Source of the DNA: Pampus argenteus
Lineage: Eukaryota > Chordata > Actinopteri > Scombriformes > Stromateidae
Assembly (NCBI GenBank): GCA_036937835.1
Contig: CM072880.1
Coordinates: 16,636,001-16,700,000 of the forward strand
Reading direction: 5' to 3'
DNA: 64,000 bases
How positions within the stretch are numbered: position 1 is the stretch's first letter; each line of letters starts with the position of its first letter. The notes beneath the pieces are model-generated. The model searched no databases, was not told where the DNA came from, and worked only from the letters and a program-made list of their open reading frames with translations. Positions 1 to 12,960 of the stretch are shown here, piece by piece. Both the position numbers and the translations under genes were made by a program.

Positions 1-1430
1 CAAGAAAAGGCTCTGTAGTGCTGAAGGGCGGTGCAGAGATGTTGCATTCGATTCATGGTTGATATAAACAAAAGCAATAAACCATCTTCTGGGAAAATGA
101 ACCTGCTAAATCAGAATCCAAAGCTTTAAAATGACATACGGGTGACGCCACAGACACCCGGTCCATGTTGTTCTACAGTCTGTGCTGGTCCCATACAATA
201 TGACACGCATACAGCAGGTCACGAGTGATATGACACTTGTAGAATGCACTGCAGCACAAACCACCAGTGTAGTTGTACTTCAAATGAGAATTAGAATCTC
301 CGAAAGCAAATGTTGAACAGTGCCCACTGTCAGCAGCATCACAACAACGCAGGCAGGTGTGAAATTATAGAATGCATCCTTACAAATGAATCTGCATCCT
401 AGACAACACGGCACTGGATCCATTTTTAAAAAAAAAAGCTCACACAGGAAACTGAACTGTGAATAGTAAAAGCAAACGGACGTGAACGTGATGATAAACA
501 CTGTGTCGTCTCATCTGTGTTCTTCAGGCTGCACCATGTGTCTCTGCTCCCTAAAGTCATTTCTCAAAGTAGAGATGGATCTTGCTCTCATTTCACCAAA
601 ATGTTAACACGTCTGAATGCAGTCGGTACATTTGGCCTCATGGGCTTCACGCTACACGATGTTTGTTTCCGTCCACTATCTCTTTATTTCTGCTATCGCG
701 AAAGGAAACGTGTCAGTCTGACATGTAGAAATATTAAAAAGCAACACTGAGAATGCGGGAAATGTTTCCTCTTTTGAAGCACATTAACAAGTAGATTTGA
801 TTTTTATGGGTTTGCTCATACGGGCAAAACAAGGTGTTGTTCTTTTTTTTCCCCCGGATATTGTGCATGTTTAATGGTAAAAACCTAAACACACAATTAC
901 ATCCTATATCACACGGATGAAAGTCTCTAGCTTTGATCAAATAAAATGGCTCAATTCATTTAAATATGAGCAATTAAATACGAGACACAGAGACACAAAA
1001 GGCAGATAAGTGGTCGCAGGTTTTGTAGTGTGTGATGGAAGCAAGTGTGTCATGAAATGTGTGTAATTAGGGTGGATGGTGCACTTACACAACGCAGGAT
1101 TTCCTTGTACTTCAAGTCAGTGTTGACTACTGTATTATTAACCAATACCACCATATTTCTCTGACTCTAACCAAGTGCAGCCCGTCCTCTTAAGAAAAGC
1201 AAAGTGGGCAAAAATGACCTATATTTAGTATCTAGTAGCAATTATGACCCGGTGAAGTGACACAGTTCATATGAAATCTATAGAAGGTGACATTTTATGC
1301 CTTATTAGGAGGAGGCAGGTTAGTTAGTTGGCGAAAAGAGTACTCAGCTGCAGGACACTGCTTCCTGTTTCCAACCGAGTTGTACAACACATACATACAT
1401 ATGGCTGCTTATACAGATCTCACCACAGTT
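1..1430. other. gene-free AT-rich stretch
   Basis: No open frame longer than about 80 codons, no recognisable domain and no microsatellite of note. A short A-run lies near 427-437 and a T/C run near 841-855. Nothing else supportable is seen. Confidence 0.6.
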
Positions 1431-1431
1431 C

Positions 1432-1715
1432 AAATCAAATCAAATCAAATTTTATTTATATAGCTCAAAATCACAGAATACATTTGTCTCAGAGGGCTTT
1501 ACAATCTGTACAGGGAGTGACACCCTCTGTCCTTAGACCCTCGATTCGAGTGAGGAAAAACTTGCCCACCAAAAAACCTTTTAACAGGGAAAAAGGTGGA
1601 AGAAACCTCAGGAAGAGCCACAGAGGAGGGATCCCTCTCCCAGGACGGACAGACGTGCAATGATGTCACATGTACACAACAAATCAACACACACACATAT
1701 TGTACACTCACAATG
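1432..1715 (-). mobile_element. SINE-like percomorph repeat, copy 1
   Basis: A dispersed repeat that I recognise from spiny-rayed fish genomes. Its presumed 3' tail is at the left (repeated CAAAT, 1432-1452), followed by the landmarks 'cagagggctttacaatctgt', 'ccttagaccctcgattcgag' and 'gaagaaacctcaggaagagc', so the element reads on the minus strand. It recurs at 23000 and 53921. An open frame of 111 codons crosses it on plus, and the same frame is open in the copy at 53.9 kb; this reflects repeat sequence, not a gene. The AT-rich sequence to about 1860 may belong to a longer form of the element. The family name is uncertain. Confidence 0.8.
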
Positions 1716-1869
1716 AATTACAATGAAAAGTTCAGTAAAACTAATAATAATATACATAGAAATGAGAATGAACAAAGGCTGTGTGGTTGTATGATATTAA
1801 TGTGGTGTTATTGTAAACATCTATTACAGTTATAACAATTACAATACATAACATGATGCATTATGTTGT

Positions 1870-3485
1870 CGTGAAAGTTGTGAGCGTGTAATGGCTCAGC
1901 TGAGGACACTGCTGTCCCAACTGGACCTGCAGGAAGGACACATGGAGTGCTCTTCTCTGCTATAGGTTCACTGTGAATGAATTAGATGCGTGTTTCTCTT
2001 TGGCAGGACTACGATGTCAAACTACACTAGATCGGTGTTTATGGATGATATATTTAATTCATGACACATGTTAATGTGTCTTATCCATATACAGTGTGCA
2101 CTGTGGCTGGGGAGAGAAGATGAACCCGTGCACACACTGCAGCGCAGAAACACACGGAGCGTTATCCATCATGCAGCTGTCTTAATGTTCAGATATGTCT
2201 TTTACCTGCAGGCTGTATGACATCTAATTCAGTCTTACACAAGGCTGATAATGACAGTATTGATTTGGCTTTTGTTCTCGTCTCTTTGTCTATCTTTCTG
2301 TCTGTGTTTGAGCGCAGACAGGACTGTGTCTTGGCTTCTTTTGTTGGCCTCTCCGCCCCTCACACCCTCTCCTATTCTCCGCCTCCACGTCGGAGTGGCG
2401 CCAGTCTGCCACCACCTTCACCAGTGGCTGTAGGAGGCTGTAGGAGACCGTGTGTGTATGTATAAATACAATGACCGTGCGACCATTTGTCTTACTTAAA
2501 AGCTCTGCTCACCCAAATGACAGAAAACATCATTTCCCCCTTGCTTCCTGACGTTGGTCTACCTACATTACACAGTATATAACCAGCACCTCTCAATACA
2601 TCCATGAAGGTAGTGTTTATGCAAATTGAATACATTGTTGTGTACATTCTATATGTGATATGACTAGAGGCCCATCGTAGGACCCGGTGCACCACATTAC
2701 ATAACAGGGCAACCAAACCTGCATGAACTGTCAATGTGTATCCCGTGATTCTTTAAGACTACTCACACATCTATAGTACTCACAACTACTCAAACATCTG
2801 TATATGTATATGAATCCTCAGCATTCATATACATCGCAAGGACTGACTGAATTGCCCTCAATTCCTGATATTGTAAAATCACAAAATTCCTGAATGGACT
2901 AAGGTAAGACCTTCATACCTTATGAAGGATGCAACATGTGTCATCTGTCTGGTTCTTCCTCTGGAACGAGTGAGTCATGCCATTTACGAAACCTTTTATC
3001 AGCTCTGGACTCTGCTGATTAGAAACAACTTCACTGTTGAAAACATAATTGTTCCGCATCCACAGATAGAAAGCAGCGTCTTTATGGATATAGATGACTT
3101 GAAAAAAAATAAACAGCAGATTTTATCACATCAACAAGACAATGAGCATAAAATGAAAGAGAATTTGCATGTATTAGAGAGTTGTGTGTCCACCTGCATG
3201 ACAAATAGAATCACTGACATATCTGCCAGCACAGAGGCCAGCTCAGTGATTAAGTCAGTCCACGATACTCACAGGGCAGGAATGAGTCCAACTTATTGCT
3301 GATTGCTCTCTTTTATGTTCCCATCGATCTACATTATCAAATCAACAGAATAAGATGTCCACTAGACATAACATCATTGCACTTCCATCTTTACATGCCA
3401 CATTACTAATAGGATTTGTCACAGATGGGAAAATATAATGGTCTTTTTTTCCCCACATTCTGGCACCATTAAGCTGCCAATGCGG
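1870..3485. other. gene-free stretch
   Basis: Unique sequence with a modestly GC-richer patch at about 2340-2450. A 126-codon frame at 2922-3302 has no recognisable domain and ordinary AT-rich composition, so I do not call it a gene. Confidence 0.5.

Positions 3486-3489
<4 letters not shown>

Positions 3490-3527
<38 letters not shown>
3490..3527. repeat. (GT)n microsatellite
   Basis: About 19 uninterrupted GT units. The histidine/threonine-rich frame read across it on minus is an artefact. Confidence 0.98.
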
Positions 3528-3529
<2 letters not shown>

Positions 3530-5247
3530 ACACCCCACCTTCTGAAGTAAAAATTTTATTACATGGTAATTTAAGACATGGTTCGTTCATCTCAAGTGTT
3601 GCCGCTGGACATACAAATCAAAAAGAGGCCTGCTGATATTTTCATTCCTCATCTTCCAAAGCCCACACATTATCCTTTTTTATAATCTGTATTTTATTTG
3701 CATTTTTTTTCTCCCCGAGGTGAGCAGAGATCTGGCAATAGCCATGAAAACCCACAGCCGCCTGCTTTTATGTGTCTTGCTTCACTGAGGACCTGGGAGA
3801 TTTATCACATCTTTATGTCACTGTGTCTTTTTATGACTTACATTGATCATCAAGGTGTACAACCATTATCGCGCCGAGTACATTATCGTCACAATGTTTT
3901 TCACCTCCCCCACTGCCACAGGACATGATTCACATCTCCCTCCCCACCCGAGTCCGGTGAATCCACACTGAGAGACTCAGATAAGGAAGGACAGCAGTCA
4001 GAAGTCATGTGGCGAGAGGAAACATCACACTTTAACTTCCACAAGTTGTGCATTTTCTTATGGGTTGCTGTCAACCTTTTAGTGGGAGGAAGATGAGCAA
4101 CAAAGGTCTGAGACAGGATCAAAAATAAACATCAACTAAAACTTGCAATTGTCTAATTAGAACACATGAGTGACAAATTACGTCCATACTGTGCTGCTTT
4201 CTGCTTCGGTGTAATAAAAGTGCAACACTCAGGTCATGTGATCACACCTGAACCAGTTCCATAAAAAAACCCTCTCTCTGTTTAAAGATCGTTTGTGGCC
4301 TCCAGAGGAAACCTGACGCCTCGTCGATGACCTTTGACCTCATCTCGGTGGATTTTGTGAGAGGTTTTGGTCTTGGTGTTTACAAACGCTTCACTTTGTA
4401 CGGTATATTTTGTACAGTTTCCATGATGTTTTGGAGGTTATAAACAGGATAGGTGTTGCCATGGATTCAGTTGCTGTGGGTTACAACATGAGCCCAGTTT
4501 TTTGGTCTGTATTCAGATATATTTAGCAAATTTGAAAAAAAAAATATTAATAAATATATGAAGTATGCCGAAGCAGCTATTAGCACCTTCTATCTGTGTG
4601 TTTAATGGTCGATAAACTTTTTGAGCAATGATATCCTCAGAAAGCGTCTGTGTGCTCAGATTTAGAGGGCTTTTATAACTCGAGGAGGAGTGCGATTCTT
4701 GATACTAATTGAAACAATCAGGTTCAGGTACATTAATTTACATTAATTAAAGTTGTATGTGGCAGCTGCTGCTGCAACTGGTGACTGTGTTGGTGAGCGG
4801 TCTGAATCACCACACCAAAACTACAATACTACCTAACATGCATGTATATAGTACCTGTCTCATGTCTGAGTCCATACCCGCCTCAACCTCGCCTCACTTC
4901 ACCAAACCTCTGGCCTTGAGGCATCATGATTCACAACATCCTTGGATCGGGTCTGACAATCTGTTGTATGCCATCCCCCATCTTCATGTCCTCATATTTT
5001 CTGCCATCTCTCTATTGTAATTGTCCAATAAAGACACATAATGCCACCCAAGTCAGTGTTTCTGGAATGGTAAAGTTTATGGATGATGTGAAGATGATGT
5101 TGTTTTCATTGACTCTACTAGTCACAGATATGTTGTCTAGCAGCTAGCATGCGACTTATTTTGAAATCCTGCTTATATTTGAGAGTTTATGCTATTTTGA
5201 ATTTCCACTATTTCCCCTGTTCACCAACCCCCACATGCTAGTGGATG

Positions 5248-5250
<3 letters not shown>
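3528..5250. other. gene-free stretch
   Basis: Unique sequence with no repeat family or coding signal that I recognise. An A-run with TAATAAATA lies near 4537-4560. Confidence 0.5.
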
Positions 5251-5284
<34 letters not shown>

Positions 5285-5296
5285 AGAGAGAGAGCA
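5251..5296. repeat. (TG)n then (GA)n microsatellite
   Basis: About 16 TG units (5251-5282) followed directly by a short GA run. Purine-rich sequence continues to about 5380. Confidence 0.95.
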
Positions 5297-5299
5297 GGA

Positions 5300-6050
5300 A
5301 GGAGAGAGAGTTTGCTGTGCAGTGGAAGAGAGGTCACTGTGGTAATGGGAAGCTCAGAGAGAGAGACTGACAGGAGTGTGCGTGTGTACATAATCTATTA
5401 ATTAAAGGCGAGGCAGCAAAACGAATGGGGAACCTTTTCCTTTGTGATATCTCCACACACTCCCTCCCCCATCTCCCCCACCTCTACTAGCCCTCACACC
5501 CACTCACACACTCCAGGTAGGCAGAAGAAACACACAGCGAGACATTTATTGAGAGATTAAAACAAAGTCTTCCAGACTGCCATATAAAAAGGTGATTTAC
5601 AATATTAAACTGACTTTTATCTATATGCAAATGACTCCCCCTCCCACACCTTATTTGAATAATGTATGTGAAGGTTTTTGGGGGAAAGTGAAGTGAGTGT
5701 TTTTTCCCTCCATCTAAAATAATCCAGTTATGCTATAAAGGAGACTATTAACTTCCTTCCCCCTTTCCTTCTCTTCCATTTCATTTTTTTTTTCATTCCA
5801 GAGTTTATTTCTTTCAATTACACCAATAGCTTTCCCTTCAGGTAGTGGAGTGGAGAGAGCTAACATTCACAGCTTATTGCCCTGCTGCCTGAATATTTTC
5901 TTTTCTCCCTGTGGGCGTTTCCCTCCTTCATTCCTTCCTTTAGCCATCAAGTATATGAGGCTTCGGTGCAGCAGGGCTCCTCCGGGCGTTGTTCCGGTGT
6001 TTGTCATACATTGAGACATCAGGCTACTGCTGGTAATCGCCCCCCCACCC
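5300..6050. other. gene-free stretch
   Basis: Purine-rich and C-rich patches (5455-5520 is C-rich) but no coding frame or known repeat recognised. Confidence 0.5.
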
Positions 6051-6054
6051 CCTG

Positions 6055-6073
6055 TTTGTTGTTGTTGTTGTTG
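6055..6073. repeat. (GTT)n microsatellite
   Basis: About six GTT units, preceded by a C-rich run at 6040-6052. The poly-Q/poly-G frame on minus across it is low complexity. Confidence 0.85.
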
Positions 6074-6257
6074 CTTCTTATCAGATATGAAGAACATCTT
6101 CAATACCTGTGCTGTCAGTCTGCTGTCTGCTGATCTGAATGAGAGCAGCTCCGGTGTCTGCTGATTATCATCCAGCTTTATCTGTCCTCCCTGCTAACGC
6201 CATAACTGCTACTGCAAGGCTCCCACCCAGCCTGGGAAACCTGGACAACGACAGGTG

Positions 6258-6258
<1 letters not shown>

Positions 6259-6295
<37 letters not shown>

Positions 6296-6298
6296 TTT
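6259..6298. repeat. (TA)14 then T-run
   Basis: Fourteen TA units followed by a run of 12 T. Confidence 0.95.
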
Positions 6299-6299
6299 A

Positions 6300-7085
6300 C
6301 TCTTAGTGAAGTCAAAGAGCTCAGTCAAAAGTAGAGATGTTGCATTTATTGCCCTGATACTTTAATATTGCATGTACACCTATAAAGAGTCCAATAGATT
6401 TTTATTAATTGATATAGTATTTTGGGATTTTTCCCGTCATGATATGCTGCCCAGCGCTTAGTCGGGATTTGCCAGAACCCAAAAAGAATGTTTCTAAAAC
6501 GGTTTATTGACATGGATTTCACCATGTTTTATTTATTCACTTGTTCTTGTTTCACATTTTATTGATGAGAAAACTACATGTCATGTCAGTGATGATTCAC
6601 ACGCAGGGATGATGATTCCTAAGTGTATGAAATCTCAATTTACTGCTCATAGACAAACTGCTGAGTGTCTGTGGTTTATGATACAGCCATGAAATATTGG
6701 AATAGTTTCTATAATATATATATGTCCACATTTTGATCAGTTTATATATCTCACATTTCTCGAAATGAGAATTTCTTTTTATTCATGTGTATATGTACCA
6801 GCCTAGACTCTGCTTGTTAGATGATAGTACACCATCATATTATGACATTACCTCTAGTATTTATTTATTTATTTTTTTGCCATGATTTTTTACATATTCA
6901 TTCAATCTTACTGACCCTTAATGTTTGAGCATCACACTCACAGCCTGTTAAAGGCAGAATTCTCCACCATTTAGAGACTGCAGGAGCTCAGAACAAATTA
7001 CGGCAGCTTTGGTTTCCATTTGATCAGCAGAGTAAGAGCTTTGGAAAAAAAAAAGTCAGCGTCTGAAATATTACTGCTGGGTGCA
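6300..7085. other. gene-free stretch
   Basis: AT-rich unique DNA. No gene or recognised repeat. Confidence 0.5.
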
Positions 7086-7086
7086 G

Positions 7087-7089
<3 letters not shown>

Positions 7090-7121
<32 letters not shown>
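7090..7121. repeat. (CA)16 microsatellite
   Basis: Sixteen uninterrupted CA units. Confidence 0.98.
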
Positions 7122-7122
<1 letters not shown>

Positions 7123-9755
7123 CGTAGGCACTTAAAAGCCGTGGCTAAATGTGACGGCAAGGACAAATTCCCTCCATCAGATTTCATTTCTATACAAATC
7201 AAGGTTGTCTCTGGTGAACACACAAGCGAGTTGTTTGAATGGTTCGCTAAAAATCCACTCGCAGACTTGAAGCCGTGATAATATTAAATGGTGCAACATG
7301 CATACATGGTGCAGTGAAGCAGTATTTTTACAGTAACAGAATGCTGAATAACTGCAGCATTTACGCTTTAAAAAGCTCTACTGGACTGGACCTTTTTTGC
7401 TTGTCCCTTAAATGTGAGCAGTGACAAACACTTGATGCAGGGGGCACATACAGAAATGAGCATAAAGCATTGTTACAATAAGGAAATATTAATAAGTGTA
7501 TAGCACTGGTGTCTTCTCAGCAGTGCTTTGACACTGCTCAGCGGTGACAGAGCCAGAACATTATTTTTTTTAATATTTCTTTATTTTTAGAGGTGGCACA
7601 AAAATGTATATCTTGTTCTGTTTTTTGTGCAGTGTTTAATACTTACATACTTACACTCCCTTTACATGATGCAATAACATGCATCTTGAATCTAGATATG
7701 CTCTAACCTGATTACATTTACACCTGGTATTAATATGTGTCATAGAGACCCAGTTGAGATCTGATTGCTCTGTCCAGCTCAAACATCACATCCTCCTCTA
7801 TATGTACTGTACTTTCATGTGGTTGAGCCCTATCAAACTGTGATTAGAGCTAAATATGCTAATTAACTGGGTGGAGCGGGTGGACTAGTCAACAAACATG
7901 GACGTCAAGGAAACCGCTGCTAACAAAGGACATGATCCCCTTTTCTTGTGCAGCAAGACGCAGCTTTATTCTTTCTTATAAATACAGTCACTCTGTACAG
8001 AATGCATTTACACCTGTGGAGACCAGATGACACAGGTGCAATGCTGTAGATGTTATCCATGAATGCAAAAACCTTGGGCAGGGACCTTTTATTGTGAAGC
8101 AGCCACAGCAAATGCTGTGTATTTGTCACCACGATTAGACACGTTTAACATAAGATGTGGATATTTTGGCAGCTTTGTCAGTGGATCAGACTGAATTTGA
8201 AAGATCAGTGAGGCTGTTTTAGAGTTTTAATGGAAAACTGTGCAAGCAGCGTGACATCAGATCTCGCTCAGCGTAGCCTTCCAGCTGTATGAAAAGCCAT
8301 TAGCTCTTTTATACCTAGCGTGCTCAAAGCTGTCCTTCACTAAAATAGATACATACATGAAATTGTTGAAACCACAGTCAATAAAACATCCTTCTAATAA
8401 TTGTATTGCTGTATTGTGGTTGCAGTTACACGTGGAAAGACGGTCACGCAGCAGGTTTAGAAAGCTTCAAAGTGAACCTTTTCAGTTAGACATGCATGAG
8501 ACAGACTGTTAAAAGATGTCTTTCTGTCCTTCTGTCTGTCTGCTAACCATGACCCCTTGCCCCCTCTCTCCCCCTTCATGATTTTCTAATTGTATCATTA
8601 AAAAACAAATCAAACGTAACAAAGCCTCTCATTTAGATCATCAAGCAGCGCTAAGATTCTGCACGCAGTTCATTTCATTGCACTGTGGGAATCTCATGAA
8701 CATGAAGCTGATGTTTCAATTCCCATTATTGCCCAGAGACTGGCTGTGATCATGAGTGAGTCACACTGCCCATAATGAGGCAGCAGCAGACTCTTAGAGG
8801 TTAGCAGAGGTGCCATCTCGACGCCAGTGGCTAATTGACGATTATGTACAGTATACGGTCTGGGCAAAATCATTCATTTTAATGGGGTGATTATTGGCAG
8901 GAAAGACATGTGGCCGAGAGGCCCCTACAGTGGCCTCTGAGGGACAGTCTGACACCGACGGGGTTTACATCTGTGAGTGAGGTGAGTTCACCATGGTGAT
9001 CTAATCTCCCGGCAGGAACTATCAGGGGAACGAAAACAAGTTTAATTTCCTGTGTCTTAGAGCCAGGATATGTTCCTTGCTGTTGCGGTGCCACCGAGGG
9101 CAACAGAGAAAAAAGAGAAACAGCAGCCATGCAGGCAGACATCGCTGATATTATCACATTTTAATATTTCTCTCCATCTAACTGCACTGCTCTTCTAATT
9201 GGATCCATAGCTACAATATGGAGGGTACCTGGTGCTTTATTATCTAACTGTGGCGCATCAGATACACAGAGCTGTGTGCTCCATGCTGTTATCTTTGCTC
9301 TGCAAACACGGGACAAACAAAGATGTGATTTCACACGACAACACTAGCAGGCTTGAAAATACCAGTTACCCACACACGGCTGTACATGTGACCGTTAGTT
9401 AAGTGTGAAACTTTGCCAGTTCTGTCCTCATTAAAGCTGCATCGTTGGCTTACAGCTTTATATTCTGTGTAAAACAGTTCAGCTGACAGGGTTATTTCAC
9501 ACCAGGGTTTTGGACTTTTAGAAGACTGATACCATTAATTTAAAAATGGAATCTTGCCATACTGTAGCAGATATCTATGTGTTCTGGTGTCAAATGTGCT
9601 TAAAAGCAGACTCATTAAAATGTGTTCAGACTACAGGTTTCCCCTGAGCCACTACGGTAGTACTGGATTGTATAATAAATAATTTCACAATAAATGAAGT
9701 AATTAGCTGAGCTTCATTGTATCCATGGGTAGATGACTCCAACCTACTGTATGTT
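7122..9755. other. gene-free stretch
   Basis: No gene recognised. The part at about 8640-9140 is complex, free of simple repeats and looks different from the AT-rich surroundings; it is listed separately as a possible conserved noncoding element. Confidence 0.5.
8640..9140. promoter_or_regulatory. possible conserved noncoding block
   Basis: About 500 bp of complex sequence with balanced composition, no repeat family recognised and several homeodomain-type TAAT/ATTA cores (for example around 8720-8850). Conservation cannot be seen from one sequence, so this is inference from texture only. The 88-codon minus frame inside (8891-9157) has no recognisable domain. Confidence 0.2.
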
Positions 9756-9765
9756 TGGATGAAAG

Positions 9766-9812
9766 TCAAGTCAATTTATGTATAGAGAGCATTTCAAATA
9801 TACAGAGAGATA
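9766..9812 (-). repeat. short retroelement-tail fragment
   Basis: AAGTCAAGTCAATTTATG followed by 'tatagagagcatttca' resembles the left-hand tail of widespread fish retroelements that end in TTGACTTGACTT. Only about 45 bp is recognisable and the family is not assignable. Confidence 0.35.
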
Positions 9813-9862
9813 ACAATTACTGCAAACACCAACATAATTAGGAAAATCAATCAATGCATTAA

Positions 9863-10079
9863 CCCTTGTATGGTATTCGGGTCTGTGGGACCCGTTTTCA
9901 GTTTAATTCATTATTTTTTCAACCTGAAATTCATTGGCTTTGGCTCATTTTCTGTGAAGAACATAAATCAAAACACATTTGTTTAGTATTTTAAGAGAAA
10001 ATTATTGGATTGTGGTGTTTTGAAAGCCCAAAACTCTAGCGGGTCCACCAGACCCATAAATACTAATACCACACGAGGG
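9863..10079 (+). mobile_element. 217-bp piggyBac-type MITE, copy A
   Basis: The element is flanked on both sides by TTAA (9859-9862 and 10080-10083), the target duplication of piggyBac transposons, and its ends begin CCC and finish GGG as in that superfamily. The terminal inverted repeats are imperfect: CCCTTGTATGGTATT at the left and CCCTCGTGTGGTATT at the right on the other strand, 13 of 15 matching. Just inside each end is a small palindrome, CGGGTCTGTGGGACCCG at the left and GGGTCTGGTGGACCC at the right. There is no coding capacity, so it must have been moved by a transposase from elsewhere. A second copy of the same 217-bp length lies inverted at 47252-47468 and differs at only two positions by eye. 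Confidence 0.9.
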
Positions 10080-10287
10080 TTAATAAGGAAACTGTTGTTA
10101 AAATCATAAACATGGTAGCATAGCACAGAAAACTAATAATTAATAAACTGTGTGACCTCATGATGATCATGAAGAACCTGATATTCAGTTCAGGCCCAAC
10201 TAATGGAAATGCTCCATCTCTCTGAGTGTGGACTCCACCTTCTAGCATCCTCTTATTTTTTGATGTGATAGACATTTGTCAGGTATG

Positions 10288-10368
10288 GTGTGTGTGTGCG
10301 CGTGTGTGTGTGTGTGTGTGGGATTTGTGTCTCTCACTGCGTTCAACTGTCTCTCTCTCTCTCTCTCT
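10288..10368. repeat. (GT)n and (CT)9 compound microsatellite
   Basis: A GT run interrupted by GCGC (10288-10321), a 29-bp unique spacer, then nine CT units (10351-10368). Confidence 0.95.
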
Positions 10369-10837
10369 TGTTTCAGTATGTGCTGTGATTGGCCAGCTGC
10401 ACTGCAACACACCAGGACAGCAAACAGTAACACAAGCCTCTGCCATGATAATACCAACCATGTCTTCATGGTCTTCAGTGATACTCGACTTGCAGTTTGC
10501 CATGAGTTATAATGTGTTTAAGGTTGGAGTTGTGTCTCCAAGCTGTTAAAAGCAAGATGACAAAGACATTTCCCTCTCAATTCTAGATTAAACTAAAATG
10601 CTAATTTTAGGCCATAAGAAACAAATGTTATTTCACTGCCACATTGCTGTTAATCTCAAATAAAAAAAATCTGGTATTATTATTATTACCATAATTGTGG
10701 CCATTGTAAACATTGTAAGAGTCACTCCCACCTCAGGCAAAAAAAAGCAAGCCTCTTACTCTTTCTATTAAATATATTATTTCAAATACTTTTCTAAGAG
10801 TCTGATGCAAAGTAAACTAAGCCCTCTGGACCAGCTA

Positions 10838-10886
10838 TTGTATATATATTATATTATATATATATATAATATATTATATATATATG
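10838..10886. repeat. AT-rich palindromic run
   Basis: About 48 bp made only of A and T in TATAT/ATTATA units, largely self-complementary. Confidence 0.85.
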
Positions 10887-11719
10887 ATTTAAGGATCTAC
10901 TTTTAGGGGAACAGCTGTCCAGCTCTAGCATGCTATAGAAGAAGAAGTGAATGAAGTGAGGCAGTTTGTGCCTGCAACATTATGAACCGCAAGAATAAAA
11001 TAATGAGAAACACAGTGTGCATTTTATTGGCTGCAAAAAACATGTGAAAACAAGTTGTGGTTAATTGATCGACAAATTGAGCAAGTGTTTGATAGGATTT
11101 ATGCAAAATTGAAGTTTATATGTAAAATGCTCACACTGCTTGCCTCCATATATGTTTTTTTTTTACTAGACTCATATATCTCAAAGCTCTCATCGCAGAA
11201 TTTACCAATAAAACAAAACGTGTTCCATTAATAGCTGCGTTAATCTGTCTCCCAGTGGAACATGCATTATCATGTCAGTATTAAACTTGATTTGAATTGT
11301 CCTGTCTGTAAAGCTAATATTAGTTCAAGCTGCATATATACTGTATATTACATGAAGCATCAGCTTTTATCTCTGAAGTCACTAATGAGGTGCTATCTTA
11401 AAGAAGCGGGCGGTTTTGTAGATACTGACACACATTAGATGAGACTGTAGTTCCTCACAGCTGCCGCTGGGTGTTACTGGATACTTGAATGTATAATTAT
11501 ATGGAATTTGATCCAATTCTTATTATAATCAGTGTTGTTAAGGGCTCCCCTTACCATAGCAACAGTAGATATGTAATAAAGGGCCAGTAAATATTTTGGT
11601 CTAAGCCTAGTTAACACTTCTTCAACTCTTGGAGCTGTTTTGCTGTCCACCTCATAAAGGCCTTCTGTTTCTGTGCTCGTTTGGCGATGCCTTAACAAGG
11701 TCTCCTCGGCAATAGAATC

Positions 11720-11960
11720 CAAAACAAAATGTTGGCCTAATTGGCGCTGGTTAATAAGTTTATTTCAGGCACATGCTCGGGTGCCTTTATTATAGCTCAG
11801 AGGGGTCTTGTATTCTCCCAGGGCTTTTGTGAGAAATTAAATGAAGAATACATTGTGCTAATGAAGCTGCAAAGGGAATATTAAAGAAAGAGATTGATCA
11901 AAGGCAGAGTCTGTCGTTTTAAAGGTTACTCAGCATGGTGTGACTTGATTTTCAATTTCC
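11720..11960. promoter_or_regulatory. possible conserved noncoding block
   Basis: About 240 bp of complex sequence with no recognised repeat, several TAAT/ATTA cores (such as the CTAATGAAG near 11859) and a TGATCAAAGG motif near 11896 that resembles a TCF/LEF site. No coding frame. Whether it is conserved cannot be judged here. Confidence 0.2.
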
Positions 11961-12930
11961 TGTTGCCCGGGATTTGGCCTCTAAATCCTTATAAAGGATC
12001 AACTTATTTTGTTCTCTAATGAATACTGTAGACTCATGTATAATTCTGCAGTCCTTTGTGAGCAAAGAGTGTGTGCAAAGTTAAGCATGTTTAGACAGCA
12101 TGGGTCACTAAGACTCAGTGTGCTCTGGACTGGAAATAATAGTCAGGAATGTGCATCATGATAACATAGCTATCTTTAAGATACCGCCTTAAACAGCAAC
12201 AGAAACATGATTTCATTCTTGGCTGAACCTTCCTGATGTTTTTTATAATCTGTATGATCCAATTCGAATTGACCCACTGCTCCCCCCACTGATGAAGCCT
12301 TTCAACTAAAGATATTCATCCTGCATGAAGAAACAACACCTGCCACTCAATAAATACACTACGCATTTTACTACTAAACATGTTTTTTTTCTGTAATTGG
12401 TATGGCATTGTGTTATTTCTCTTCCCTACACGTGACATGTGACAGAATGCAAGTCTGTAAACAAGCTGTGTTTCTCACATTGGGAGCACATTATGTTTGA
12501 AGCACGTTCTCAGAAAGAACTGACATCTCTCTTTTTATTTTTTTGTTATCTGTCCTGTGTTTGGCTCAGTTAACGTAGGACTACTTATAGTCACTATCAG
12601 TAGATCACTGTGACTGAATTAACCTGTTTGGGAAAAGTTGCTGCTGGGCCCCTGTTGCCTCCACGTTCCCATCATGTACATTTAGTTTAATCAAACACAA
12701 GTTAAATAATGAGCGTTAAACTGTGTTCAGACCAAAGTCAAAGCACATTTTTGCCTCATGTAAATTTGACAGCAGGATCATTTGTGTTTTTTTTTCACCC
12801 CAAACAGCCAAAATATCTGACTGTACATTAGTTGTAATCTTGCTAGCAACAGAAGGCACTGACCTGTCTGGGGGAGTGTGTCTGTGTAGTTCCGCCTCTG
12901 ACTGAACTCAGAACTCACCAGAAACTCTGG

Positions 12931-12960
12931 TTATTTATTTTATTTTATTTTATTTTTTTA
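12931..12960. repeat. (TTTTA)n microsatellite
   Basis: About five pentamer units followed by a T-run. Confidence 0.85.
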
